Source of the DNA: Angiostrongylus vasorum
Taxonomy: Eukaryota; Nematoda; Chromadorea; Rhabditida; Metastrongylidae
Direction: 5' to 3'
DNA: 64,000 nt
Assembly (NCBI GenBank): GCA_018806985.1
Contig: JADANN010000001.1
Span: 589,440 to 653,439 of the forward strand
Positions 46,901 through 57,789 of this stretch are shown here, piece by piece. Every line of letters begins with the position of its first letter. Within the stretch, counting starts at the first letter, position 1. Both the position numbers and the translations under genes were made by a program. The notes under the pieces are model-generated. The model ran no database searches and was not told the origin of the DNA. It was given only the letters and a program-made list of their open reading frames with translations.

Positions 46901-48380
46901 CTGAAGAACCTTCCTCAGCCCTCGTGAACACACTGGCTCGGTTCTTCACACGTTACCTGCCAGAATGCAAGGGCCCTACTTAGTGGAAGACCTGCAAGAC
47001 CGTGTTATTGTTCAAGAAGGATGACCTAAACGATGTCGGGAACTATCGCCCAATCTGCTTGCTGTCTTTCGTCTACAAACTTTTCACTCGAGTAATCCTA
47101 AACAGGATTGACAGAACACTGGACGAAGGACAGCCATATGAGCAAGCAGGGTTTCAAAAAGATTTAGTACGATGGACCACATCCACACGATAACAAGGTT
47201 CATTGAAGTATCGCGAGAGTGCAAAAGACCCCCGCATTTTCACTTTCATCGATTTAAAGAAGGCCTTTGACTCAATTGAGATAAAAGCAGTTATGGAAGC
47301 CCTTGATAGCCATGGATTCCCTACTCAGTACATAAAGATTATTCCAGAGCTACACAAAAAATTTCACAACCAAGATATCACCATTCTACAACGATATTAA
47401 CAACGGCGTCAAAAAGAGGGGTTGGCTAATGCGACACTCTCTCGCCAAAAATGTTTACCGCTATCCTCCAGAACGTCTTGGGAACATTGGAATCGGATAA
47501 TATGGGATTGAAAATCGATGGTCGACAGTTACATTATGTTCGCTTTGCTGATGAAATCTTCCTTATAGCACCAAACATTAGCCAAGCGGAATGTAAGCTT
47601 GCCGACTTTGATAAAGGCTGTGGAAAGATTGGTCTTCGACTAAATATCACAAAAACGATGTTCATGAGGAACGGATTGGTTTCGTATGCCCCACTCACGC
47701 TCAACGGAACTACTGTCTCCGAATGCTCCGATTATGTCTATCTAGGTCGGGAAATCAGTATGATGAACAACCTAGCTCCAGAGCTGAGCAGAAGGAAACG
47801 AGCGGCTTGGGAAGCTTTCAAGAGCATCGAGGATGTAGTGAAGATAACAAGGAACGTCCGACTCCGTTCCCACCTTTTTCGACTCAACGTTACTTCCAAC
47901 CCTTAACCTATGCGTTAGAAACCTGGTCGCTGCGTAAGCAGGATGAAAGATCATTCAGCGTTATCGAACGCGCAGTCGAAAGGACGATGCTAGGAGTATC
48001 CCGTTTCACACAAGTTAGAGATGGGATCCGAAGCCCCGACCTGCGTCAACGATTAAAAAATCAAAGATGCCGTTCTGTACGCCAAACAGTCGAACATATG
48101 GTGGGGAGGACACGTAAAGCGTATGTACGACAACCGGTGGACAAGAGCCGGTAGTGACTGGATTCCTCAGGATGTCAAACGCAGTACAGACGGACCACCA
48201 CCCTGATGGTCAAAGTTCTTCACGAAAATGCCTAGAAGAAAGATGATGCTCTACGAGTCCCTGGAGCTAGCAGAGCCAACTGGGCTACTCTTGCACGCGA
48301 CAGGGAAAAATGGATGATTTACTGGCGCCCGCTCGGGTCACTCGACGATCAATGGGACTGCAGGTGATACAGGTGATGCA
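43927..48380 (+). mobile_element. RTE-A3: RTE retrotransposon, 5'-truncated, interrupted by a 1.56-kb insertion
   Basis: Starts abruptly at GGGACAATGGAAGCTTCCTG, lacking the 5' region of A1 and A2. Endonuclease at 43938-44477 ([17 protein letters not shown], intact GDFNAKIG), linker, insertion at 45175-46732, then reverse transcriptase from 46737 (NYRPICLLSFVYKLFTRVIL; FIDLKKAFDSIEIKAVME). The active site reads RFADEIFLI where FADD is expected, so the second aspartate is changed to glutamate. C-terminal region to about 48150, 3' tail CAGGTGATACAGGTGATG. Shares the linker stop with RTE-A2. Confidence 0.92.
45175..46732 (+). mobile_element. Unclassified 1.56-kb insertion inside RTE-A3
   Basis: Same sequence, same orientation relative to the RTE and same insertion point as 32422-33958. 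ACGA flanks both ends (45171-45174 and 46733-46736). RTE-A1 shows the empty site (CACTCACGA-type context, here ACTCACGAATACTACTC at 25138). The adjacent small open frames at 46179-46508 (YVQYDLTIAIIYIGD, GEGGIWHRSSIITE) and 46498-46701 are nearly unchanged between the two copies, but they look like neither a transposase nor gag/pol. A TATA-like TTTATATGC is at about 46329. Confidence 0.75.
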
Positions 48381-48384
48381 CGAT

Positions 48385-49915
48385 ATAGATGGTCTGCGAA
48401 CGTTTGCTGTTAGCGAGATAGGTTGGAATGAATTTGGACAACTCTGTAAGGATAATGTTTGGGGACTATGTTATCCGGTTGGTCGGTCCGCTTACACAAC
48501 TGCTAGTTGGTCCAACTTTTAATCTTGAAGGATCAATAGGGGCAAGATCGTCACCTAAAATGAGCTTATGTGCTTTAACAACTAAGTCTAGGACAATCTA
48601 CGTTTTTAAATCATCTTAACTTAACTGTTAAATGATGGATTAAAACAAGCTCCTTTTGTCTTAGTGTTCCATTCGCTGTTTAATATTCACTATTCCTTTT
48701 TATAATTTTTTTTCAGGCGATGATTGAGATGAGAATGATATTCAAAAAACTGGCAATGTTCCAAAAAGGAGCACTTTTTGAAAAAATCGGTAGACGTGCA
48801 CTATATGAACCCTCGGTCTAAAAATTTTGATGACGCCGTGTAAAACTCTCTGCTTTAGTTACACCCTGTAATGAAGGAACTATGCTTTTCTTTGATGACA
48901 CATCAACCGTGCCAAAATTTTGTTCATTCGACTTTGCCACGATAACGCACCTTCCTCGAATAATGGAAAATTGCTGCGCAGCAACTCGTAGCAAGAACAC
49001 CCGGTACCGAACATCGATGTCAATACTGATGGCCGTGCACGCACGCCCATTGGCAGTGATCGCTTTTGGTTACCGCCGATCTATTGCTCTTCAGTGTTCC
49101 TTGTGTTGTTTATTTCATTCTCGCCTGCCGTGCCGTTTGCAGTCGACCAAGTAGAGCTCGTGTAGTTGTTTTGAGTCTTTTCACCCGGCTGTAGTGCTCG
49201 GACATTGCGCAAAAAGTTTAGCTGTTCTCGCTTCTACAGAGTTTTTTTGTTCCTCCAGGCAACCGCTCAACTACGCATTTGTTAAGTGATGGATCAGCTC
49301 AGTAGTGCTATGTCACAGCTAACCATAAACCGCCATTTCCGATTTAGTGTAGTAGAATATTAAAACTCAATCTTATGGGCTTGTGCAAATAGTGTGACAC
49401 TCTTCATTTCTCACTAACAAAGGGAAACCACTAAGTGGATCTGACGTGGTATATCTGTTAGTACTGGACTTTAACGTTTATGATCCGATCAGATTACACG
49501 TTTTATCAGTTACCTATGAAGATGTCGATGACGTCATTACTACTCCATAGAATTACGCATTTTCCAAAAATTCGGTTTTCTTTTCAATTCTATTGATGGG
49601 ACCTCGCTTCCACAAGCTTTACATCAGAGGAATTCAATGTTATGGTGTGGACTGATTGTGTGAGAGTTTCACCCCTGCAAATAGTTTTCCGATATCCAGA
49701 CCACTTGATGAATTGATAACTTCGTAAACTTATAGAAGAGACCGCACTGTGTCAATCTGAAGCGACAACTTTTATGAGATTTAGTTTTTCATTCCTAAGT
49801 TTATTTGGAACTAAAACCCTTACAAAAATTCAGCTTTCACCACGGCGGATAAGAAAATTTGCATCTCGGCGAAAACTTGTTGTTGATGTTAGTTCATTTC
49901 AATTGATAAAGTTCA
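48385..49915. other. No recognised gene
   Basis: Short frames on both strands (48818-49154) without recognisable motifs; no repeat family seen. Confidence 0.5.
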
Positions 49916-49929
49916 CTACGAGCTGCGAT

Positions 49930-50495
49930 GTGCTTGTTGAAAGGTGCTAGTTGTAACGGCGTTGTTACTTGTTGATTTCTCTGACCGTTTACATCTGCTA
50001 GCTTTTCTGTGTAATACTGTTTAAAGCCGCATGATTTTGGAGGAAAGGGCACAAATGAAGATAAGAAATGCGTTCGTAGTGAACGTGACCGACCGTCGCA
50101 CGTTTCACGTTTATCAGCAACAATTTCTAAGGAGAAGCATAAATCCTATCACTAACTTCCAAAACCGACTTTCTCTTATCCTCGGCAATAACTGATAACC
50201 ACTGTTTTTTCATCAAAAAGCAAAGGCGAGGTTGATATTGTAGAATTTATTAGCTCACAATAGCTGATGTTTCGGCGGTTTCGCCTTCTTCAGAGCCTGG
50301 GAAGACCAAATCCAAATGCGATCTTTTCAGCCAAATATCCTCATAATCTTAGCAGATGAGACTTAACGGCGAGGCGCCAACAAATGAAATTGTAGCTTTG
50401 ATTCCAGTATTACACAGAAAAGCTAGCAGATGTAAACGGTCAGAGAAGTCAACAGCAGTAACAACGCCGTTACAATTAGCTAACAAGGTGCTTTG
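49930..50495. mobile_element. Foldback element with ~90-bp inverted ends and a nested GTTTCGAC terminus
   Basis: GTAACGGCGTTGTTACTTGT, TCTCTGACCGTTTACATCTG, CTAGCTTTTCTGTGTAATAC on the left match, inverted, GTATTACACAGAAAAGCTAG to GTAACAACGCCGTTACAATT at about 50408-50482. Inside, 50225-50300 carries a separate terminus (GCTGATGTTTCGGCGGTTTC, GCCTTCTTCAGAGCC), preceded by a reversed GTTAA-type motif at about 50160. Confidence 0.8.
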
Positions 50496-50589
50496 AGCCA
50501 ATTTATGAACACGTGAAAGAATTGTTGCCTTGACTCTTCTTCTTTCCGAAAAAACGTAAGAGATGACCTACTTAAGTATCTTAAGTGAA

Positions 50590-50760
50590 CATTTGTTCAT
50601 ATTGTTGGGCTTATACCCCCAGGTTGATATGAGCTGTTAATTCAGCTAACGTTTCGACATCTTCGTCTGTGAAACACGGCCACTGTAGTGCTGAGATATT
50701 TGCAAAAGTTGGACTTCAGGCCAGGTTGAACCCGTGTTTGCGCTTTCCGGGGCGCCCTGT
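50590..50760. repeat. GTTTCGAC terminus fused to a diverged repeat H piece
   Basis: ATTCAGCTAACGTTTCGACA TCTTCG at about 50640 is followed at 50680 by AGTGCTGAGATATTTGCAAA AG, the opening of repeat H. Confidence 0.55.
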
Positions 50761-50764
50761 GGCA

Positions 50765-51855
50765 AATTCGATCCTCCTACTTCGAACTAGTATTACAATT
50801 ATTCGATGTCAGTGACTGAATCGAAGACCGGAATTCCACCGACAAGCTAATACATTTGATGCATTGGCTAAACCGACCGACGCTACTCTTCCAATATTCC
50901 ACTGAACCAACTAATGCAATGTTCAAATAATGTTAAAGCACCCTAACATGTGGTAACGTTTTAGCAGGTTTTAATTTTCTACGTTTCACACCCAATGTAG
51001 ACAAGGTGTTACGTTGATTCACGACGCTCCAATTCGCCTTTGAGATATTGGTCACACTACATATTATTCCAGTTTAAAAAATATAGCAGACATCGAGTGT
51101 GTTGTTGCAGCAGCTACGGGAAAAAAAAACATTTTCAGTGTCCCACTTCTCCCACAACAGGCAAAATACGATCTGTTGAGGAGCCGGCAGATTTGCATGT
51201 TTTTCAGGTCGATCTGAAGAATTTTCCGCAGATATTTCCATCCCCTATTTTGCCTCTAGTGGAAATACGATATATTTTCCACACTTAACACATTCGGCGA
51301 ACCTGGTGCAAAATACTCACCTCTGCGGCTGATAGGAGTTATCACACAATGCCGAGCAATAGCTTCTAGACGAATTGAAATTGCACAAATAAAGAAGAGG
51401 CAGTGGAAATAAAGCTGACGAAGATGATATGATTCAGATGTTTGCTTAGTTGCTTATTTGGGTGAAAAAAACCGTTCTTTGTTTTGTGACGGGACAATAT
51501 TGTAGCTTATAAGGTATGAATTGAGTTGCATAGAAGTTTTGCTTGGAAAAATTGACATGTGGTGTTTCTGAACGTTAAAGATTACATTCGTTGTGAAAAA
51601 ATCGTAAAGAAGCATGGCAAAATGGCAACAAGAGGTTCAAGGGGACTTCTGCATAGCGCTTTCCGAGTGATCGGGGTGGATAGGCAGAAAGGGAGACGAG
51701 GCATTCGTGTTAGAAACTGTAGCCTAAAGTAAAACAGCAATAATCTGAACAGTCTTATTGGATACAAAATGAACTCATTCCCTCAGTCTGGGTGGGAGGA
51801 GCAGAAAAGGTGAGACTAACAGTTTGGTAGACACCTCCTTGGATTATTAAGCTAA
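50765..51855. other. No recognised gene
   Basis: A plus-strand open segment after a TTTTCAG at 51137 (CPTSPTTGKIRSVEEPADLH) is possible exon material, unassigned. Confidence 0.35.
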
Positions 51856-52195
51856 CACGAGGTGAGTAAAAAACGTTTATTCGGCTAACGTTTCGACTTC
51901 TTTCTCTTCCTTAAAGCAGGACTGATCTGAATTGACTGGTCATTGTTACGCTGTTGTCAATCGTTGTTATATCGAGCCAAATCCAGTGGAGGGAGCACCG
52001 CTCGAATGGCTGATTTCACTTGGCGTTGTCCTCCTTTACAGGGCGGGTGTTAATCAATTGCCGCAATCCAATATAATCTACTTTGGGTGGGCAGTGCATC
52101 CTACAACAGTCGGTGTTATATTGGCTAGCACATGACAATGAATGCTTCTCAAAACGACCGTCATTTAACCTCGGCATTGTCGATCAATACCTTTT
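51853..52195. repeat. GTTTCGAC-family element, partial
   Basis: Left terminus GTTTATTCGGCTAACGTTTC GACTTCTTTCTC at about 51878. The right part has the reversed motif TTTAACCTCGGCATTGTCGA at about 52165. No clear inverted partner of the left terminus. Confidence 0.5.
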
Positions 52196-52199
52196 TAGA

Positions 52200-52800
52200 A
52201 AAAAAAGTCTCTCTGATAGTCTTACCTTTTGTGTGACAGTTTTCGTTGTTTTCTCTGCTTTCTTCCAGTTGTCGTTATGAACTGGCTTAAATCCGAGCCT
52301 ACAAAAGCGGTTGAAAATTAGAGCACCCAGATCAGAAGGTCTATTTCATTACTCAAACACATTTCTTTTGTTCTGCTGTTAGAACACGTCCACACTCATG
52401 CGGAACATCAACGAATTTAATCTGCGCGCGCAAGTGCGGGGTTGGACTGTTCTAAAAGATCGAAAACTTTGAAAATTCGGTCCGTCGAATTGTCAACGCT
52501 CGAATCAACTATTCCTCAGGATTTATCTGGTAGAACACTCTCCAATGAAACTTTTCAAACTATATATGTTAGGCTTCATCGGACTGGTCCATGCCGTGTA
52601 TCAGGTGATTAAGATTATTATCTAACGTCATATTTTAACGAAGAGAAAATCGAAATATTCCATTTCTAACTAAAAGAATTCTAATCAAAAAGATCGAGAT
52701 CTTCTATGAGCTGATAACTATAAGCTTCAGTACAAAGACTTTCCGAAGAGGTACACCGAAGAACTTTATTTAAGGATACCAAGGTACTGGAAAAGACTGC
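52200..52800. other. No recognised feature
   Basis: Nothing supportable. Confidence 0.5.
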
Positions 52801-52839
52801 GTTTCCGTCACTGCTACTGAATTGATGTTCAATTCTTAC

Positions 52840-53145
52840 GAAATTTGGGAAGGACATTCTAGAATATCCTTTAAATGAAATCCTGCAGAAAGTTGTAAGT
52901 TGGAAAACGACACGTCAGTATAGACCTGTTTGCTACAAATATTTCTTGCAAAACAACGCTGAGAGGCGATAAAAGAGGATTTCAAAGAAAGAAGAGCAGC
53001 AGTCATGTTTGAAGCTGCGGATGTTGGTAAAAGCATCCGCAAAACCCTACCGAAACTTCTTCATTCGCATAACCAAGTTGCTTGCGCTCCGACGCTTAGA
53101 CCGAGCAGGTACAGCTTCCAGGAAAGGGCAGATAAATGGGAGTAA
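52840..53145 (+). mobile_element. Degenerate RTE-A fragment (linker region)
   Basis: CAGCAGTCATGTTTGAAGCT, GCATCCGCAAAACCCTACCG, CATAACCAAGTTGCTTGCGC correspond in order to RTE-A1 at about 24990-25115. Coding frame lost; older than the other RTE-A copies judging by divergence. Confidence 0.75.
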
Positions 53146-53577
53146 AAGCCGTATGAAGTGCTACAGTGACATATTCAGCATCTTCTTGTTGGTGTGTGGT
53201 AGCAACCGTTGGCTCAGTAGAGGCCGAGAAGCCACACACCTTCAAGCTTTGCCGCGCTACCAGCGGAAATCTCAAGGAGTGTTGTTTTGAAGAAACATAC
53301 ACTTTATACACAATATTCACTAAATCTCACTCTACCATCAGCTTCTGTTTGATCCAGTACCATTTCCAGCGCACCTTATCCTTGAAGGATTAAATATCAC
53401 TTTCGTATGACCATATGAGCATTCTGATCAATATCATCTATTAACAATTGTGGAGGATGCAATTATTTCAAACAAAAAGCTTGGAAAAAAAGGAAGACGT
53501 ATTCACTCTACGATCTCCCTGGAGATGGTGCCTTCCCATTCAGAATCACGTTCCAGCATACGTGCGATGCGTTTTAG

Positions 53578-53727
53578 GTCCTCGGTCATTGTCGGACCTT
53601 GAAATGACCAGCAGCATGGCTGACGGCAGCTTTATTGGTGCATTTGATGGTGGTAATAATGGAGACAAAACCAGCAGTGGTGGAGATAGGAAAGCGAAAG
53701 CAGCTGTTCCACGTGATCATCTTGGGT
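53578..53727 (+). CDS. Orphan exon candidate, unknown protein
   Basis: A 150-bp segment open between a good acceptor (GTTTTAG) and a good donor (GTAAGC). It encodes PRSLSDLEMTSSMADGSFIG, AFDGGNNGDKTSSGGDRKAK and AAVPRDHLG. Composition (Gly, Ser, Asp, Lys) suggests a disordered region. No neighbouring exon could be linked, so it may belong to an unrecognised gene or a decayed one. Confidence 0.35.
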
Positions 53728-53729
53728 GT

Positions 53730-54300
53730 AAGCACGATTGTGCGATTTACGTATCCTCGACTATTAAATGCAAATTATTCATCCGAGCAATAATTCAGTA
53801 TTTGTGGAATCTATTTTTAGCAAAGAGAAATTAAAGTCGATTAACAAAATTGGAGTGTGGGCGTGTGATTGATACAAAAATTCTGCGAGGCAAAGCCGAG
53901 CATTAAAGGGGTAAAAAGCACTGTATTACGAAGAAGTGCGTTCGCCTTTTATAAGTGCGTTTTACAAGCGATATGCAAATGAAGTGAGGAATTGAAGCTT
54001 AACGCTTGCATGTCGCTATGAAGACGATCAGTACCAAGCAAGTGTGAGCACGTAATTTTTCTCGATAAGCAAACCGATTCAGAGAAAGGCCTCTATAAGG
54101 GTTGGTCATCTGTACTTTATTCACAGCGCCATTGTTCACTCCTACTTCGTTTACACGAATCACACATTGTATGTGTGCCGCATATTCTAGAAAATTTACG
54201 TCTCTTATGAATAACGAATTTGCTCAAATAAACACTTCAGCACCGACGTAATCACATTGCTGTTTTTCGTAGCAGCTTTCGTAGTTTCAGCGAAATTCTT
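53730..54300. other. No recognised feature
   Basis: Nothing supportable. Confidence 0.5.
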
Positions 54301-54307
54301 CCTCTTT

Positions 54308-54710
54308 AGTGTGATACTTGATACTTCAACGGCCCCTCCTCACTGGTTGTGTAAGCCTTAGGATAATCACCATTTTTCGGAGAATTGCTGGTTAAGCCTT
54401 TGGTGGATTTCTGGAATTCCGAGGTCTGCATAGCCAAAGCTTGCTCCAGGTCTTCACCACCACAGGCAATCGCAGCCGTTGTTGATTAGAGAGAGATTTG
54501 CCACCATGTGACTTTGATACCAGGAAGGTGGTGGATACTGGTATTGGTTCACACTTAGCTAGACCTCTTGATGGAGACACCGGACTCCTCAGCTTGGAGG
54601 AGCCTGCCGGAGTCTGAATCTCCCCCGCTGTACATCGCAGTCGGACACCCAGGATCACTTCCCAGCCACGATGAGGCGGTAAACCGTTGCGAGGATTCTT
54701 CAGTGTGGTG
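54308..54710 (-). mobile_element. Repeat D, near-full copy
   Basis: Same layout as 38855-39240. Plus-strand landmarks: GATACTTCAACGGCCCCTCC, CACCATTTTTCGGAGAATTG, GGTCTTCACCACCACAGGCA, CGATGAGGCGGTAAACCGTT. Confidence 0.75.
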
Positions 54711-55020
54711 GAAAAACCATGTTACTATGCTGCCCATTCAATTGGAAATTTCCGTCACCATCACATGGTATCCAGATCTGTGAAAACGACCTTCTTTGTT
54801 TCCGTTTATTGTTTTCTCTTTTACTCGCTTTCTAGCATATTATACCGCCCGTGCAGATTTTGTGCTCTGCTGGATATGCGCAGGACGCAAATGTATAAAT
54901 TTTTGCTTAAAGTTATAATTCTAAGGTAGGAATGAAAAGCGTAAGTTCTACATATTCTTCAGCCATTCTGCATACGAGCATAAGGAACGAATGTCTTCTG
55001 ATCATAAAGCATAAACGATA

Positions 55021-55290
55021 ATGCTCTCGGCGTTGATCAATCCCTCTGGGATGAACCATGCACTCGACTTCATTAAGCATCGTTTAGATGTGAATGAATA
55101 CATATCTGGCCTTTACAACGACTCGCGGTGGCCTACCGATGCATCGACCCAGTGTTGCTATCCTCCCAGACAAGTCTGCTACGAATTTTTCCGACCCCCG
55201 GAGGGATGGAAGGTTTGGTGGTAATACCGTGGTGATACCTGTAAAGCCTATCATCCGTACGTAATGGAAGACCTCTCCGCTTTTTTTTCG
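55021..55290 (-). repeat. SINE copy with altered head, duplicated locally
   Basis: SINE body and 3' part (CTCGGCGTTGATCAATCCCT, CAGTGTTGCTATCCTCCCAG), but the tRNA head is replaced at about 55225. The replacement is TAATACCGTGGTGA and then the 3' end of the 55.25-55.55 kb coding-like segment. The same junction is repeated at 56150-56390. Confidence 0.75.
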
Positions 55291-55545
55291 CTCTGTACAT
55301 CTTCATTACAATTAATTGGCCCATCGTGGAATTGCTGATTTCCATCGTGATGACCTGGATCATCACGCGACTGCACATTTTCTTTGCGACGAATCGGTAG
55401 ATTCAGCGATTTTCGACCCTCGTACTTATTGGGCCTGATTTTCACAGTTCCTTCAAGTCGAACCATTAACTCGGCTACCGACGTCGTGGTGGTATTCAAT
55501 TTATCGCCGCTTTCATCCTCGTATTCATAACCTTCCTCGAGTTTT
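55251..55545 (-). CDS. Orphan C-terminal exon candidate, unknown protein
   Basis: Minus-strand open segment of about 90-98 codons ending at a TGA (55251-55253). It encodes acidic EEGYEYEDESGDKLNTTTTS, then VAELMVRLEGTVKIRPNKYE GRKSLNLPIRRKENVQ and a charged tail ending SEKKAERSSITYG. The first in-frame ATG lies well inside, so an upstream exon would be needed. A possible acceptor ACTCGAG lies at about 55540; a nearer TGCTCAG would be out of frame. No family recognised. Confidence 0.4.
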
Positions 55546-55559
55546 TTGGGTGGTCATTC

Positions 55560-56145
55560 TGAGCAACTACGAGTCGACGGTCGCCTAAGTGACCTTGGAT
55601 GGACTCGTGTTTGGTCTAAAAAGATACATAGTAAAGTAATCTCAATGCGAAATATGTATTGATGCAAAAAAATCAATATCACACTGTCGACCTGATTTTC
55701 AAAGATGCTGTTTCGTCGGCGTGTTTTCATTTGCTGGCAAATTTTCACCACTTCTATAAAACCGATGTAAAACCCAAATAATGTTCGTTGTTAACAAAAT
55801 AGTTGTCCCTATTTTTTGCAAGATTTTATTCGAAGGATAGGCTTCGACCTACTCCTGCTTCATAAAACAAGACTGTTTCGAGTTCCAATGCTATCACTGC
55901 GCATTTGCAATCAACATCAAGGAGGGACCACTTTTTTTATAAACATCCATATAAGACCGTTAGAAAACAATTCATTCAATCAAGTGGTTTTTTCGTTAAA
56001 AAAAAACAAAGGAAAGTAATCATAGGGAGAAGGAGCCGGAAGAAAACTCCGGCTTTCAGAACACGCGTAATTTTTTGCCACAATTTTCCGTGCTGAAAAC
56101 AAAAACCATCCACAAGATTGCTGAGATATTTGCAATACTCCGGAC
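55560..56145. other. No recognised feature
   Basis: Ends with a short repeat H-like GCTGAGATATTTGCAATACT CCGGA at about 56121. Confidence 0.45.
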
Positions 56146-56149
56146 TCAG

Positions 56150-56390
56150 GGGTGAGCCATGCATTCGACTTCATTGAGCATTGTTTAGAGGTGAATGAAT
56201 GCATATCTGGCCTTTACAATGACTCGCGGTGGCCTAGCGATGTATCGACCCAGTGCTGCTATCCTCCCAGACAAGTCTGCTACCAATTTTCCGACCCCGG
56301 AGGGATGGAACGTTTGGTGGTAATACCGTGGTGACCTGTAAAGTCTATTAACCGTACGTAATGGAAGACCTCTCCGCTTTTTTTCGATGA
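56150..56390 (-). repeat. Second copy of the SINE plus coding-tail junction
   Basis: Repeats 55065-55290: SINE body, GGTAATACCGTGGTGACCTG, and TACGTAATGGAAGACCTCTC CGC, the last encoding the final ~10 residues of the 55.25-kb frame. Confidence 0.8.
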
Positions 56391-56394
56391 GCGA

Positions 56395-57230
56395 CCCAAT
56401 GGTTTAAAAAAAAAATAAAGACCTCCTAGTGTATAGTTTGGGTATAGTTAACAAACTGTTCAATAGACTCCTACGTAGATGCATCTCAAGAATTGATGGA
56501 CCACTTCATAAAAAATGTAAATGCTGTAGGAGCTTGTTTGGATCGTTTTATGAATTATTTTCGTCTCCGTCAAAACGTCCGACTGCGCTGCAATAGGCAT
56601 TCTGGAAACACTTGCCAATGGCAGCATTATTATTTTTCTTACAATTGATTCACAGTCCAGATCGACAAGGTTGTGGTACATTCGTTAAGAAATGATCAGT
56701 TTGTCTAACACCTTCTGTTTATTTCTGAGTTAAGGAAGGCTCAAGATCTGTTTTGTGCCGCACATATTTGAAACATCGCTTCAGCCCATCCGAAGAGCTC
56801 TGCGAAACATACATAAAGCACAAAGTCGTGAGAGTATAAGCTGACGCTGTTGAGTTAGTAAAAATCTTACATTTTTCATACATGAACACGTTCCGTAATC
56901 ATAATTCATAAGACTGCGCGTGTAAACCTGACCTAGATCTGTCACACATTGAAAAGAATGGGACGACCTGAAATACACATTGCATTACATTCCGTGAGAA
57001 CAAATAGAGTTGAACGAAGCTTCACATTTACAATACGGATCCCAGCACTTCCTCTATTCGCTTTGTTTACTCCCGTCCAACATCCATGGAAGTCCTCGAA
57101 CGTTTCGCGTGTATGCAGATTCTACATGTCTAGCATCAATTTCCCGCCGTAGTGCGACTCATAACCTATTAAGAGAAGGCGATCAAACTGCGTAGTCATC
57201 TTTTTATGGAGACCACCTCGTGCGCGTGCC
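56395..57230. other. No recognised feature
   Basis: Short frames only. Confidence 0.5.
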
Positions 57231-57234
57231 TTGC

Positions 57235-57785
57235 CTTTATATGAACATGGAGAACAACGCAAAGAAGGAATTAAACAAGAGAATGAGAGCAGCATGGGCC
57301 GCATACAAGCCTTCAAAAACGAAAGCAACCAACTACAGGGCCTGAAACTCTGCGCTCACCTTTTTGATTCAGGATGTTTCTTAGCGCCTCGTTATGGATC
57401 AGAAAACTTGGGCTGATAGTTCGACCACAAGAATACTACGCACTGCTCACAGAGCGCTTGAACGACGTTTTCTGAAATATAACTTGCACATATAACGTCT
57501 AGCGGGAATGCTAAGCTCTCATCTTCGAGGTCTACCCCATCTTCAATATCCAGGAGGACAATCACATCGATAGTGAAACATGGATTGGAGTTATAGCGTA
57601 GTGGGAACGGCACGCCACAGATGAACTGTAGATTGAACTCCATGAGGATGCAGCATCCACTAGGACGACCACGTTATACGTTGGGCGGACGTGTTTGTAA
57701 CTAAAGTCAATCAGCTGTACTCTCAGCTGCAGTTGCTCGAAAACCCTCGTGACACCTATAGGTCTCACTCGTAACGAAAGAGTCA
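57235..57785 (+). mobile_element. RTE-C C-terminal fragment, degenerate
   Basis: ATGAACATGGAGAACAACGC encodes MNMENNAKKELNKRMRAAWA AYKPSK, the counterpart of MNMENNMKEEIDRRRRAAWA in RTE-C. RILRTAHRALERRFLKYNLH and RWADVFVTKVNQLYSQLQLL follow in other frames. Many stops and indels; the active site is not included. Confidence 0.88.
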
Positions 57786-57789
57786 AGCA

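Noticed and set aside
48882..49154. 90-codon plus-strand frame
   Set aside because: No motif, overlapped by another frame on the opposite strand, and no splice context.
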